From contig OZ038423.1 of assembly GCA_964036155.1 (NCBI GenBank), forward strand, positions 18,987,249 to 19,051,248: a DNA stretch of 64,000 bases, given 5' to 3'. The stretch's first letter is position 1; the number at the start of each line of letters is the position of its first letter. The translations under genes and the position numbers were made by a program. This DNA is from Diploscapter coronatus (lineage: Eukaryota > Nematoda > Chromadorea > Rhabditida > Rhabditidae). This document shows, one piece after another, positions 10,508-23,940 of this stretch. The notes beneath the pieces were generated by a model, which was not told where the DNA came from, ran no database searches, and saw nothing but the letters and a program-made list of their open reading frames with translations.

Positions 10508-13500
10508 TCAAAATTCGGTCATTTCACTCTTTACCGTATTCGCCTGAGAGGGAGAATTTGAGTTGATTTCGGGCTCCATGTTGCCCTCTCCGTCTTCTCC
10601 CTGGTGTATAGTCGCATCCGCAGCACAGCCCTTGTGGTAAGCCTGAAGATAACTAATTACCTTTCGACTTCATAAGCAAAGGTTGTCATATCGATTTTTC
10701 ATCGTAAAAATGCGACGTCATTTTCAAATCACGAATGATTCACTTACCGTATTGTTGATGACGACGGCATTTCTGAATCTCCACTCGTCGTGCTCTTCAT
10801 CGAAGTACTCATCGAACTTCTCCCCGCACACAGCACATTCCTGAAAATATTGAAATTTTTGAATTCGCTAATTTTAAATAGAAGAAAGAAAGACGTGCCA
10901 TGGGCTGAGATAATTTAATTTCTGGTCTATAATATTGCTTATTTTCTGTTATATAATTATGATAGGGACACGTAGAAGTGAATCGGTAAGAGTTTGGTTT
11001 TAAAAATAGCAAAAATGAATTAAATAGATCTGTCCACATGAATAAAAAATATGAAATTCGAAATCTAATTTTGAAATACCAGAAAAGTAGATTCAAGACA
11101 GGTAAAAAAACAGAAATATAAATTCATTACCTTGTTGTCAGTGGCACTCGACCCGATTGTGGATGGTTTGACTGTTTTCTTCACTGAAAATACATATTCT
11201 CCCTCATTTAATTTCTTTAAGTTCCCTACCTGTCTTGTCAAGCTCCTCCTCCATCTTCTCCCCTTCTTCGCATTCCTTGAATATCTCCTACAAAGTCAAT
11301 CATTTCCTTTTTCAATTCATTCATCTCCTCACCTCAACTGGTTTGAACCACTTCCTCTGCCTGGTTGTGTCGGCCACTTTGTTCAGATTCTGCTGCACGT
11401 GCCAATCCATGTGACGATTCCACTTTTCACCTCAAATATTCCCTTTAGTTTGAATAACAGATTAGCGGGTTTGCAAACAGCCAGACGACATTTCACCGAT
11501 TCGGGGAATTATTTCGATGATTATTTGATATTACGCAATGTACTTTGCATATTTTAATTGTGGATCGTTAGTCTGTCTCAAGTAATCGGTCATTAGCAAT
11601 GCCAAATTTTCTAGTTCTATACCTTTAGGTTCCATCCTAAGTCCGCAGTACGTGCAGACATCATGTCGTTTCGTCAGCAAATCTTCAATCACGGAATCGA
11701 AATATCTGAAAGTAAGGTTGAATAAAAGTTGAGTATAAAATTAGTCTCCAAGCTCCATCCCTTGCAAAAATGCGTTTATGGTAGAAATGTGGTAGTTTGG
11801 AGTCAAAAAAGTGGGAAGTAGGTACCCTTTAAATTCAAAATCCCCTGAAAAACCTAGTCTAGATAGATGACACACTCAATAAAACGGTTTTATGCCTAAA
11901 ATCAGCTCATAATTTTTGCGCCCATGCAGTTTGTCAAGATGTTCATATTGGGCAATGAAGTGTTGCGTTTTTTGGCTAGAAAATTCTTCATTTTATTTAT
12001 TCTTCGCGAAAGTGTTACTTACATCTCCCTTATAACATTTCTGTGCAACAATTCTACCACAAACCAAGGTTTGGCATATTTACACTTAGGGATGCTATGA
12101 AACATAAAGAAAGTCTCTTACATCCTGAGAGTGGCCATGCTGCGCGCGTTGAAGTCCTTGAACGAAACATTGGGTATATTTCTTCGCTCCAGAGATCCCA
12201 GACTGAAATATGCAGAGTGATCAAAGAATTGGATTCTCTTGACAGACTTGAGGTCATTCCCATAAGGAGCCTGTGCAGCAGGAGACCTCTCCCTGCCCGA
12301 TTCCCTGCCCTTGACTGTCTCTACAGGCAGCTTCAATGCACCACTCTGCTTCAGTCGAGTCAACAGCTGAGTCAAGTCATCCGCTGGAAATTATTTTATT
12401 AGAAAAATGGCAATTTGAAAATTACTATCAATGAGAAATGATATTTGAAACATCTCTATCTATCATTCATGATTACGGTCACTTGGATTTGAGACCGTGA
12501 CGGAATGACGGAATGCGAAATAACGAAAAGCTTTTTCGGATCTAAAGAAACGCGATAACACTGGAACCCATAGTAATTGATAAGGATAGTGAATAAAAGG
12601 GAAATATTTCCTAGTTTTTACGTTTCGTCAAATTCAGAAAAGCGTTTACTCACTTTGCATTACACAATTTCCTAACTGCGGCACCCTGTATATGTCATCG
12701 GCTCTTTTTTATTTCTCCTCTTTTCCTACATACCCTCACCTTCCTATCCAATGACAAATAAAGCTGATGACATATGCAGGAAGCCCCTAACTGTCCCTTA
12801 CCACATTTCACATGAAATGGATGTTTGTGATTTTCAAATAGCATTTTTTTAATTCTAAAATGAAACTAACGTTTCTGTTTGGGTTGTTCCATGACAGGCT
12901 GCTGCCTCTCCTCCCTCATTTTGTTGAGGAATCTGGCCAAATCATAGGCAGGCTCGGGCTCGATCTTCACTTCCGGCGCAGTGCCAGTCAGGCGAATCTC
13001 GTGACGAATTCCGTTGATATGGGCGATGATTGGAGGACCTGAATGATATTAATGTTTTACTAAGGAAAAGTGAGAGAAAAGACATCTTCTTATTCACTTT
13101 TGAGAGGGTATTCTTTGCACAGTAAAGACTTATTTGAATAGTTTGATTAAGAAGGGGCGCACAAAAGTTGACTTTGAAGAGTTTTTTTTTAGCAACTTGC
13201 ATTTAGAACTTTGGAGATGCGTAATTTTTTCTCCTAAAGTGGAGAAAAGAAGAAAAAAAGAATATTTGGAAGGAAAGACTACGCAGTCGAAATTTAAGAC
13301 GTTGAAATTGGCTTTGAAAATGTTTAAAACAATATCAGGCATTCCTTGTTCAATTCTCGAATCTCTTACCTCCAAACTGTCCTTTGAACGGGAAATCACC
13401 CATGTAGAGCTCTCTGCTGGGTGCCCCGAATCTGAGTTGATGGGGCTGTCCATCAATGAACACCGTCTTCGTCTCGCCGAACTTCATCATCACTCGCTCG

Positions 13501-16500
13501 CCGTCGATCAGAATGTCGCGGGGAGGACCGGAGAAGTAGATTCTTAAAGCAATGGGTGCTTGTGTTTTCGAAAATTATTTGAATTTTAACTTAGAACTTC
13601 TTGAGATCTCAGCACACGTAATATTATCTACAGTCAATTTGATAAAACAATTATTTGTTCAGAAGACCGTCGTGTAAGCCTCTTCATCGATCATTTTGGA
13701 CATTATTATTTAAAAGCAAAGACTATATCATACCTGTGTGGAAGTCCATTCCTCTCGATGACAGCCGTGTTGTCGACGTAGATGACCTCGTGTGCCTTTC
13801 CGTCGACGAAGATCCTGTTGTTGGCAGGGATGCCTTCCAATTTGACTGTGTCACTCGTGATCACCTGAGTTATAACAATTAGCATAAAACGAGAATTCCA
13901 GTGCTTTTACCGGTGGCGGCCGCAGCTGCGGATTGGAGGAAATGAGCAGATTCGGGTTGGTGATATTGACTGTGGGAATGAAGGCCGCGGGGGGGAGGAG
14001 GCCCAGGTTGAGGGGGTTGCCGATGTTGAGCAATGGGTTGGCAGACAGGTTCGGCAGGAACAGACCTGGGGCTGGGGCGAATGGAGAGTGGCCAATGAGA
14101 CCTGAGATTAGAAATATTTTTCGTTTCAGCTTTATTAGCTGAAATTTCTACCAGGGATTTCAAAATTTCTTTTACTCGAGCTCTCTTTCTCGAATTTCTT
14201 CGAGTTGAACTCAACTTGCTAGCGCGTATCGGATTAGAAATCAGATTTCGAAATTCCCCGTTTCTTCAATTTTGAATCAGGAGGCAAAAATCTACAGCCT
14301 TGAAAGCTTTTCGTACTTTACATTCATTTTCTAAGTGCTTATGAAATGAATGAACTACCTGCAGTGGTGATCGTAGAGACGGGGATTGAAGGAGGCTGAT
14401 GGATGGAGTTGACAGGAGGAGGGAAGAGAGTAGGAATGTGAGGGTGGGGAACATGGGAATGAGTGGCAGGGGTAGGCATGGAGACTGCGGACTGCAGATG
14501 GGAAGACGGGACTGATAGGCTGGTGGCTGGCTGCGTGCTCACCGCAGACAAGGGAGGCGGCTGCAACACCATCTGAGCCAGCACGTTCGGTGGCATCGTT
14601 GCTGAAATGTCGTTATATTGAATAGTTGAACTTTTCTACTATTTTTTTTCTCGAAATCTAAACATCTCATTATGGCCATCCTTATATCATTACAGAAATA
14701 TGGCTTTTAAACGCTGATAAACAAGTCGAAGCATCGATTTCTAAAATTTTCAGTCGAAAACGAGGCAGAATTTGACCGAATGTATTTTTTTCGTCGGCTC
14801 ATTCATTTTTGGAACATTTGAGCCGACTTATTCTTTACTATCGAAGTCCGATACCTGATGCAAATGAAAAATGACGCACGGCTTTGCAATAGAAAGTGTA
14901 GAGAAAAATAGCAAAAAGAGCATCAATGAATCGGCGTGCATGGATGAAATGCACGCCACTCCATCTTCATTTTCGCGTGTAAGAAAAACACATTATTTCT
15001 TATCTTAGGTAGTCGAATGGTCAAAATATTCAGTGCAAAAGCATCTCTAAAAAGATTAATTACTCAAAAGAAACCATACCGTCCAAAAATTTCGATATTT
15101 TCAAGGAGGGAATAAACTCACGATTTGTAGACAGAAGCGGTGTCTTAGTAATGGTTTGCTGCACCTTCTGCTGCTGTTGCTGGGGAGGATTGGTTGCAGA
15201 TGTCGGATTGACGAAGGCGTGCGATCCCAACTCTGCCGTCTTGTGCACTGTCATTTGAACTGGAGATCTGAAATATATTTGCTTTATTGGTTGTTACTAA
15301 CCGACGATAAAATTCTCTCTGGCTAACACTATTTTCCCCTAGCCTATTTTATCCCCTCCTACCCCAATTTCCCCCTTACTCTCGTTTCTCTCGCCTGAAT
15401 TTTTTAAAATGTCAATTAGTAATATCCGTGATTGCCCATAAATTAGAAGGGGAAAAACGCCCGTTTCTGTTGAATGTTTTTTTCTATCTCTTTTCCAGCT
15501 TACTTATTCTCAGATCGCATGTCCGTGTCCTTTGTGCCATGTCCATGCTGCTGCTGCTTGAACGGCTTCTTTTTGTCTCCCCCTCCGAACTCTTTGCCGC
15601 TCTGCTGCAATTCATTCGATCTCCGCTTGTTTGATCCTAAAAATAAATTGATAGTATGATGAGGTAGCAGCAATAAATAAACAAACCCTTAGCAGTAGAA
15701 GAACTCGAAGTGGATGGAGCTGAATTGGCTGTATTTGGAGCAACGAGGAGAGTCTTCTTCCCGCCAGACTGCTGAGTGGAAGTGGTCGTGGCCGATTTGG
15801 CCAGATTCCTCATGGCGGCTGCAGCAGGAGGTGGTTCGGGGCCGAACTGAGCATTTGCACTAGACTTCTCGATGCGGGCCATTTTGGGTGGAGGCTCAGG
15901 CGAGTCCCCTCCCATCTTCTCGAGTGGGTGTGGCGAGGATAGCAGCTTGTCTCTGAAATTGAAATGTGATTTCTCAGTTTTCGTTCAGATCGGAATTCTT
16001 TATTCTTCATCCCGATTCTTTTCTTTCCTACATCAGTTCCTTTTTGTTCCCACCGCCCAGTTCAGACGTTTCAGCTTTTCTTCCTTTTTTCTCCTTTTTG
16101 TCCTCCGCTTTTCCTGCTCGATTTTGTCTCGGATCTCGTGGGTTCGCCGTTGCAGGAGCCACTCCATTATCCTTCTAAAATTATCAAAATTAAAAGCTCT
16201 GAAAAGGTTTATCGGAGAAAACTTCAAGCGAAATTTAGAAGCAGGATTGAGTGCACGCAATAAAATACAAATGGTCCCACTTTTAAATTTACTAACAAAG
16301 GGACTAGCTACTAATAAAAAGAAAAATGTAAGAAAGAAAGTTAAGTGACATGAGTTTGGATTATGGTTGCACTGAGATATAAGATTTCTCTTTAGTGATA
16401 ATTCTAACTGCTAGCAGCAGTGTATATCCAGTCCACTATTTGATCGATTTCGGTCATCTCTCATTTTAAATGATGAGAAATCTTCATATCCACATCATCT

Positions 16501-18210
16501 CAATGCTAGAAATTGTGAGACCATAATCCAATGAATGGACACAATGGGCTCAGAACGTTTGAGCTTCAACCCGAATAATGATTGCAAGAAAGTTGATCAT
16601 ATCAGCAGTCTTGCAAACGAGTCATGTGTTTCGTGGTGTCCCAACGAGTAACAACGCCAATAAATTTTATTTCTATTTTGTCTGATTTTAAATATAAATA
16701 TCTAGTGAGATATGATTTGCGACAAAACATCATTAAACTATGCAATTTCGAAAGAACAATGTAATAACTGTAAATATTTGTATGTGAAAATACCGAAGAC
16801 GCAGTGGCTGAGCCCTGAGCTGTGCCTGCGGAGTCGCCCTGCTGCGCGATGAAATTGGGATTAACGTAGACTCGCGTGGTGGGCACCTGATGTTGCTGGT
16901 TGGCGTGGTCGGCAGAGGCCGAGGAACGGGCCGGAGGGCGAGCTGATGACACAGACGGGGCTGAGGAGGAGGGCGGCTGCGACACCCCTGGCAGAGGAGG
17001 CCCCGGTCGCTTCGGATTCACTATCGGCCAGTTGTTGTCCTCCATGTTTATCTGAAATGATACGTTAGCAATGCTGAGCCACTTTATAACGCTACTTTTT
17101 TCTCTAGATTACGTTTTTCGTAAGTAGGTATCTGGAGAGAGAGCAGAGAATTTTCTTTGTTAGCTAATTACTCAAGTTATAAGATCGTGAAAATTGATAA
17201 GAATTAAAGATTTTGTTTCGTATTTCTACGCTTGTCGATTACTTGTTGATGACTAATATCAGCGTACCTTCATGTCGAGCTGATAGAGCTTTGACGGGAT
17301 GAAGATGCTTGGCCATGTGCAGCGCAGCTTGTACAGGGACGATCTGACTCGCTCATCTCCCTGCAAATCACATGATAAGTGATTGAGTTCATGCAATGAA
17401 AGGCAGACCTCTTTGAAGACATGGAGGAAGAGTTTGATGATGATCTTCTCGAATAGCTCTCTGTAATCGGACGGCTGCACGTTCTTGATTATCGAGTCTA
17501 CCACGTACATTACCGGCAGCTTCTGCTCGCTTTTCACCTGAAAGTGTCAAATTAGTACAAGGAAGTAGTCATATTACATACGTGTTGTTGAGATTGTAAT
17601 GCGATCTTCTTTTTCTCTAATCGCATGTTTGATAAATTTTTCGAACTATAGCATGAAAATTACTACTAATAAAGTCTAACTGCTATGATGTTGATCTATT
17701 AAGCCTTTCCAAGTTAAATCAAATCACTTGGAATCAAAAAGGCAATCTACCGTACCCTGAATATCTGTTGCTCGATGGCCTCAACAATGGCAGGAGCATG
17801 TTCCCTGTAGTCCTCTGCCAGAATCGTCAGCAGATTGATCTGCGTCTTGTTGTTGTTCACCAGCTCGTCCAAAGTCGCTCTGCAAGTTCACTTTCGTTTC
17901 CACTTTTGACGCCATTTGCAGTGCTAACAATAACCGCACTCTTACTCCTCCTTCTGCCATTTTGTATAGCAGTCCCTGTCAGTTCCTCCACTGCATTCTG
18001 TCTCTAGTATAGATGCTTTTTCCTATTCAGGCAAAAAGCATTGCATCGAGAGGTGAAAGCGAAAACAGGTTATGAATGCAGACGAAGTGGAGGAGGGAAG
18101 GGGAGACCAATCGCGATCAGTCAGTCAAACAGACTGATCGATACTCCACGCAACTAGGGAACTGACCTGTATTCGTTGGCTGCACTCACTGCTTCTTTCG
18201 AATGGGGCAT
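10508..18210 (-). CDS. pcf-11: PCF11, cleavage/polyadenylation and termination factor
   Basis: A large multi-exon gene. The N-terminal RNA polymerase II CTD-interaction domain spans exons 18167-18210, 17756-17879, 17409-17537 and 17268-17360 and shows YRATLDELVNNNKTQINLL, EQKLPVMYVVDSIIKNVQ and KLRCTWPSIFIPSKLYQLDM. A Pro/Ser/Gln-rich linker follows (16794-17051 and downstream exons to 14588). Next are repeated IDG units between about 13860 and 12880 (IFVDGKAHEVIYVDN, ILIDGERVMMKFGE, VFIDGQPHQLRFGAPSRELY), a block typical of invertebrate PCF11. The C-terminal zinc fingers are CTYCGLR with HMDWH (11635-11705, 11334-11413) and CAVCGEKFDEYFDEEHDEW with HKGC near 10590-10850. The start at 18210 gives MPHSKEAV; the exon stays open upstream to about 18353. 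PCF11 bridges the CTD and CF II to 3' end processing and Pol II release. Confidence 0.92.
12684..12780. repeat. short inverted-repeat element in a pcf-11 intron
   Basis: CCTGTATATGTCATCGGCT at 12684-12702 is mirrored by AGCTGATGACATATGCAGG at 12762-12780, with two mismatches. The 60-bp centre is C/T-rich. It sits in an intron of pcf-11 and looks like a small MITE. Confidence 0.6.
16355..16531. repeat. MITE-like inverted-repeat element in a pcf-11 intron
   Basis: TTGGATTATGGT at 16355-16366 is mirrored by ACCATAATCCAA ending at 16531. Further in, GAGATATAAGATTTCTC pairs loosely with GAGAAATCTTCATATC. The element fills much of the 16180-16793 intron. Confidence 0.6.
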
Positions 18211-18353
18211 CTCAAGCGCAGCAATCCACCCGTAGAACTCCACAACACAACTCCACGGCTGCAGAGAATCGTATTCAGAAACGGCTGAAGAGAGCGACGC
18301 GTCAAGTGGCAGATGAACAGTGCTCTGCTGCAACACTCGACGATCACTAACTG

Positions 18354-19654
18354 AAAACAGAACAACTTATCCGAGAATCAATCGATAAAACAATCAAAGT
18401 AACACGCAATTGACACGGAAAAGAGAAATGAGATGACAAAATTTGAGATGCGAGATTAGCTTGGTTTCACAAGAGAAATGAGAGAAATTCGAATCAGATA
18501 AAAGCCAATGAACAACTTTATCGGCAGAATTTGAGCGAGATCCGAATAATTGGCCTTGCATGCAAACTATTGAAGGTCTGTGAATCTCGATTGAATTGCT
18601 GTGTTTTGTCTGAAGCCACTGACGATTTTGCCACTTCGAGAATTGAATGATAAGGAAGGGGGCTGATTTTTAGTAGTCATGGAGACAGAATGGTTAGGGT
18701 ACGGAAAGGAGGGACTAAATTTCAGCTTTCGAGTCGACAAATTAAAAAAAAAAACCGTGTCGCTATCTAATTTGGTGTCAAAGACGACAAAATAATCTTT
18801 TCTTTTCTTCTCTGAATCATAAAATCATGAAACATGAAACAATTCGAATAAAACAATCGGTTCGTTATCTAAAAATCTCAAATAAAAGGAAGAGACTTTA
18901 CAAAGTTTATTTGGAAAAATAGGACGGAACGACTGCTTCTTGTGAAGCCAAAGTCGATGTCGAACACTCCGCTGAGCAGGGCCAAGGACCGATTCTGAAA
19001 TTAGCGTGACGTCATGGGGACTTTCGAAAATCTAGTCAAAAGTTGTCTGGGAGAATGAACGGAAAATAACATTTGAAAATTTTGTCGGGCAATTGATCAC
19101 TCAGAAGTCCGACAAAAAATCAATAAAATCGATGAGATTTCGAAAGATTCGCAAAAAAGATCAACAAATGCTGACTAATTTTTACCTTTGCGAAATTCTC
19201 AGAAATCACAAAATGTTCAATTTTTGGAGGAATTTGGCGAAAATGACCGTCAATCGGTCGGGCAGCATTTTGGAATAAAGTTTTACGAAAATTTGATCGA
19301 AAAACCCAGAAAAATAAGCTCAAAAACTGACCTGAAAGAACCGTCCAAGGGCGAGTGAGTTGAGCGAGGAGATGAGAATGAGAGGAAGGAGAAAATGGGG
19401 GAATGGAGAGAGGACGGAGAGAAATATACGAAAGTCACGCTGGAGCGCGAGATGCGAGGGGAATGCGAAGCGGTGCGGGCGGCCAGACAATCGATAATTT
19501 TGAATTGAGCGCAGTGTCCTTGGATATTCACTGCTCGACGATGGACTTATTGTTTTTCACCGTTCATCTCGCGATTATTCATTTCGCCTAATGGCTATTC
19601 GCTTTGATCGATAAAAATAGTCGAATTTCATCCAATTTTGCGCAATTTCAGGCG
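18354..19654. other. divergent upstream region between pcf-11 and ham-3
   Basis: pcf-11 (-) and ham-3 (+) diverge here. On the minus strand a stretch with a TTTCAG acceptor near 18996 and a GTAAAG donor near 18900 is open in one frame (LALLSGVFDIDFGFTRSS) and could be a 5' exon of pcf-11. It contains no ATG and no similarity I recognise, so it may be untranslated. The ham-3 side ends in a GCGCAATTTCAG acceptor four bases before its ATG. Confidence 0.5.
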
Positions 19655-22600
19655 ATGCAACATCAGCCTCGCGGGTCTGCAGCTCCGGCAGTTTCTCTCA
19701 CTTCAATGGCTAATCGGTATCAACAGCAACAACCCGTAAGATTCAACGTATTATGAAGAAAAGATAACATTGTTTTTTGAAAGTTCAAGTACATGAGAAA
19801 AAATTTGGGAGTCAGGCACATTCAGAATCGGTATCGGAATTGAACTTCCAAATATCAGATAGCGACTTCCCATATCACTCCTGATCACGAACAAGCTGGC
19901 AAATTTTGTAGAGATTCACTCCTCTTCTTTTCTTACTTTCATAATTTGAATGAGAAATTATGAATGTTTTTGACGAATATTTTTCGAAAGAAAAGAAACT
20001 CATCTCTGAAGAATTTTTTACTTTTGATAGAGGATTTTTTACTCAGAATGTTCTAATTTTATATTGTTAAGCAGGGAATGCCCCAGTCATCTCAGCCCCA
20101 CGCGGTGCGTCGTCCGATGCCCGGCCAAATGATGCAGAATCTCGCAATGCAGCAGCCGGGCAGAATCCAGGCAAACAAGAAGAAGAGGAGGTACATCGAC
20201 AAACTCATTGCTCCTAAAGTAAGAAATTACAACAATCAAACATGAATTTCGAAATGAATGTTTAGGTTCGTGAACTCGTTCCTGAATCTCAGGCATACAT
20301 GGATTTGTTGGCCTATGAACAGAAGCTGGATGTTACAATTTCAAGAAAGAAACTCGATATTCAGGTTAGTTTTGCTCAGCGTAATTTGTGCTGATCCGCA
20401 CGGGTCCGCGTGAATCGGTAGTCGCGAATTGCGGATCCGCAGCTTTTGCCGATGCAAACGGATCCATACCGATCCATGTGGATTGAAAATTTCTGAATTT
20501 GCTGGTTCGCAATTTGAACGCCGAGTGAAATTATCTCACTGGAGGTCGATGCGAATTAAGTTTAAATTGCAAGTTAATTCTTATCGGGGGTTTCGAAATT
20601 TCGATTTAGATTCTGAATTTAAAAAAAAAAAAAGCTGAATACCCCTGATTCTGATCTTGAATTATGATTGTTGTAATGACTTCTGATGGAGATTTATAAT
20701 CTTGAAATAAATAATGAAATTGATATTTTCCATTTAGGAAACTCTTAAACGCCCACAGAAGATCAAGCGTCGTCTGCGTATCTACATTTCTCACACATTT
20801 CTGCCTGGTAGAGAGCCCGAAAGAGAAGGGGATGAAGGGACGACGCCGATGTGGGAATTGAGAGTGGAGGGCAGATTGCTGGACGACATTCCGCAGAATG
20901 GAAACGGGACTGGCAATGCCAATGGAGGCAGTGGCAGTGCAGTGACTGCTGCCGCCGCGAGCAGACCCATCTCCAAGAAGAAGTTCAGCTCTTTCTTCAA
21001 GAGTTTGGTGAGAAAAATCGCATCGTCATTTGAATTGGACGATTATTTTCAGGTAATTGAACTTGACAAGGACATCTACGGTCCTGACAATCATCTGGTC
21101 GAATGGCACAGAACTCCGACGACAAACGAAACTGATGGATTCCAAGTGAAGCGACCGGGAGACAGACCTGTGAAATGCACGATTCTGTTGCTGCTCGACT
21201 ATCAGCCAATGAAATTCAAACTGCATCCGAGATTGGCTAAGGTATGAACGAGTTAAAATTTGAAAGTTACTGAAATCATATGAGAGGATTCGCTCTATTA
21301 CCATAATACTGTTTTATCGACCTAAAATACTATCGAGCTCGTCGCTGGAATTCGGCGTTGGAAAGAGCGCGCTCCAAGGAAAAAACACTAATTTTGCATT
21401 AGGGCGTGATCTTTCCGGCGGCGAATATGATGCTATTTTGAGATTTTTTAAATTTCGAATTTTAGGTCCTCGGAGTTGCAGCAGAAACTCGTCCAAAGAT
21501 AATCGAGGCTCTATGGCAATACATCAAAACGCACAAACTGCAGGATCCAAATGATCGCGACACAATCATGTGCGACGTTTTTCTCGAACAGTGCTTCGGA
21601 GTCAAGAAGATTCGATTCATGGAAATCCCACAGCGACTGCATCAACTTCTGTCTCAGCCTGACCCTCTCGTCCTGAATCATGTTATTCAGCACAACGAGG
21701 GAGGTGCTGAGAAGAATACCGCTTGTTATGATATAGGTAGGAATATTATTGAAGCTACCAGAAGGAACCTCCAAATTTCAGATGTGGAAGTGGAAGATCC
21801 AATGAAGCAGCACATGGCGTCGTTCATCCACTCGCAGCAGAATCAACAGGAAATCGCATCTCTCGACCAGAAGATATTCGACATAGTTGAACAGGTAGTC
21901 GTTTTCAATCGACTATTTGTTCTGTAAAAAAGGGAAAAGTGAATTAAACACAGTTCTTTCTCCCTATCTTTAATCTCAAAATTTTCTATCTCGACCATAC
22001 TGTCTAAATTTTTCCCTTCAGAAATTCTCGAGAAGTAATTCTGACTACATTTAGATAAACGAATGGAAGATACGGCGCGATTTCTACATTCGATTTGCCG
22101 ACAATCCACACCAATTCATCGACAACTGGGTCATGAGTCAGAGTCAGGATTTGCAGGTCAGTCCATTAGAATTCCGTAGATTATTGTCGAGTCTGAAATC
22201 GGGATGGTTGAAAATATGAAGAGAAAAAGCAAATTTACTATAATCTCTGTTTACATTCTATTTCTTCATTCTTACGTTGAAGGTATACATGCAATATTTT
22301 GTGCCTCCAAGATTACGGATAAAATATTCAGGTGATGACAGAATTCCAAGGCGAAACAGAAGCAGAACGGAGAGTGGAAGCGTATTTCGCGCCTGATATT
22401 GAGGAAGGAGTCTTCAGGTTTGTGTATGATTTTTGGTGGTTGAATTGAAGCCAACTTGAAAAGGGCCTCTGTATATGTAGTTAGTCCATGGCCAACACCA
22501 ATTTGTAAAATCCACCAATGCTCTCTTTTCCCTGCACTCTCTAGCTCTAAACTTTGGTGAATTCTATAAATTGGCTATCGTGATCTGCTGCCAATTATAC

Positions 22601-22800
22601 AAGAACCCTTGAAAAAACTTCACTAGGTCTGAAGAAAAATGATTCAGTGCCGTATGCATTTCCTTTTTAAAGTCGGAAATTTTTATCGAGAATATAGTTA
22701 ACATATCTATCTGAGAGGGAACAATTTCAGATACATCTACCAGAAAGTACAACAAAAACGGTCTGAATTGGAGCAGAATTTGGGAATTCGTAACAATTAA
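19655..22800 (+). CDS. ham-3: SWI/SNF (BAF) complex subunit BAF60/SMARCD
   Basis: A 474-residue protein in ten exons: 19655-19735, 20075-20218, 20266-20364, 20738-21007, 21053-21241, 21466-21736, 21782-21894, 22055-22156, 22332-22417 and 22731-22800, all in phase. A Gln/Pro-rich N-terminus is followed by the SMARCD block [20 protein letters not shown], then [18 protein letters not shown] and the SWIB domain (about residues 255-330: [53 protein letters not shown]). The conserved C-terminal helices [20 protein letters not shown] and [20 protein letters not shown] close the protein. BAF60 links SWI/SNF to transcription factors. C. elegans has two such genes (ham-3 and swsn-2.1); I chose ham-3 because ttll-4 follows, as I recall for C. 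elegans. A TTTCAG acceptor lies four bases before the ATG. Confidence 0.94.
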
Positions 22801-23940
22801 TCAACTTTCTCTAATCAGCCAGGTTACACTGATCTTCATATCGTAATGATCTCAATTTAACTTATTCTTTAGTTTATTTAATTCGACTTCGCTGTGCATA
22901 ATTCGTGTCAGAATAAATTTCAATCTTGTGTAGTGAACTATTTCGATTTTCGAAATGTTAGATAGCATTGGCATATTTTTACAGAATATGTGTTGTTTTG
23001 TTTTATGTTTATGTTTATTTGAGCTATATCTTTTTACGAGTGGCTTCAGAGCAACTGCGCTGATTTGCTCTTTTCTACCTCCCCCTTCTTACTCTTCCTT
23101 TCCATTCTTCTGCTTTCCTTTTGATATTACACATTTCCTTGCCTCGAGCAAACCTAAAATCTGTTCTGTTCAGACACAAGCCGGAAATTCCACGTTTCAT
23201 TCATTTTCTAATCTATTTTTTTTTTGTATTTCCATTAAATTAACTTTCTAATCGCAGATTCCACGGAAATCTGCATCATTCGCTCGGTCGTCGAGGCACG
23301 GCGATTTTCCTGTTGGAACTAATCTGCGGACAATCAAGAGGTAAATTTATTTTTCGTCTTGCGAAAGAAAAAAGTCACGAGGGAAATCTCATTCTCGATC
23401 GTTTAAATTATCGCAAGCATCGTAGAAACTTTCAAACCCGATAAGATTTTTAATTAGCCTACACGCATTGAAGGTCGCGAGTTATAATTGTACTAGCGCA
23501 AATATCCCTGGAGCAGTTTATGTTTGCACATTTTCATTTCATCCACACTTTTTATGTGGACTTGTTGCCGACGGCACTTGAAATCTGGAAGAGGAGAGAA
23601 TGGGAAGTGAGGAGAGAGCAGAGGGAAGGGCACATCCTCTCATCCTTACGTATTCTTTCTCCTGCTTTTGCATCTGCATCTGCATCTGTCTATGTCTGTG
23701 TATTGGCAGACTGAATTGACTATGCCAGTCTTCAAGCTCTAAGCTCCTTATTATTCACTCTTCCACCCTTTTTCCTCCCCTTCCTTTTTTATTCTTCATC
23801 TCCTTTCTATTTTAGTTGCTATGCTAAGAAGTCGCGAATGGACCAATTATCGTACAGATTTTCTCGAGAAAATATTCCTCACTCTATTTCATGTCATTCG
23901 AAGAATTCAGATTGAAAAATAATGAACTCGAATTTGCAGA
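22801..23940 (+). other. ham-3/ttll-4 intercistronic region with a possible 5' exon
   Basis: AATAAA at 22912 fits the ham-3 3' end. An exon-like segment at 23258-23340 (acceptor ATCGCAG, donor GTAAAT) is open in the frame that runs into the ttll-4 start (IPRKSASFARSSRHGDFPVG). It has no ATG, so it is either 5' UTR reached by trans-splicing or part of a longer N-terminus with an unseen start. The ~460-nt gap after ham-3 and the shared direction would allow an operon with SL2-type splicing; that is inference. Confidence 0.5.

Noticed and set aside
22955..23251. 98-codon hydrophobic + frame between ham-3 and ttll-4
   Set aside because: Phe/Ser-rich output of a T/C-rich stretch; it overlaps the region expected to hold the ttll-4 5' exon and lacks homology.
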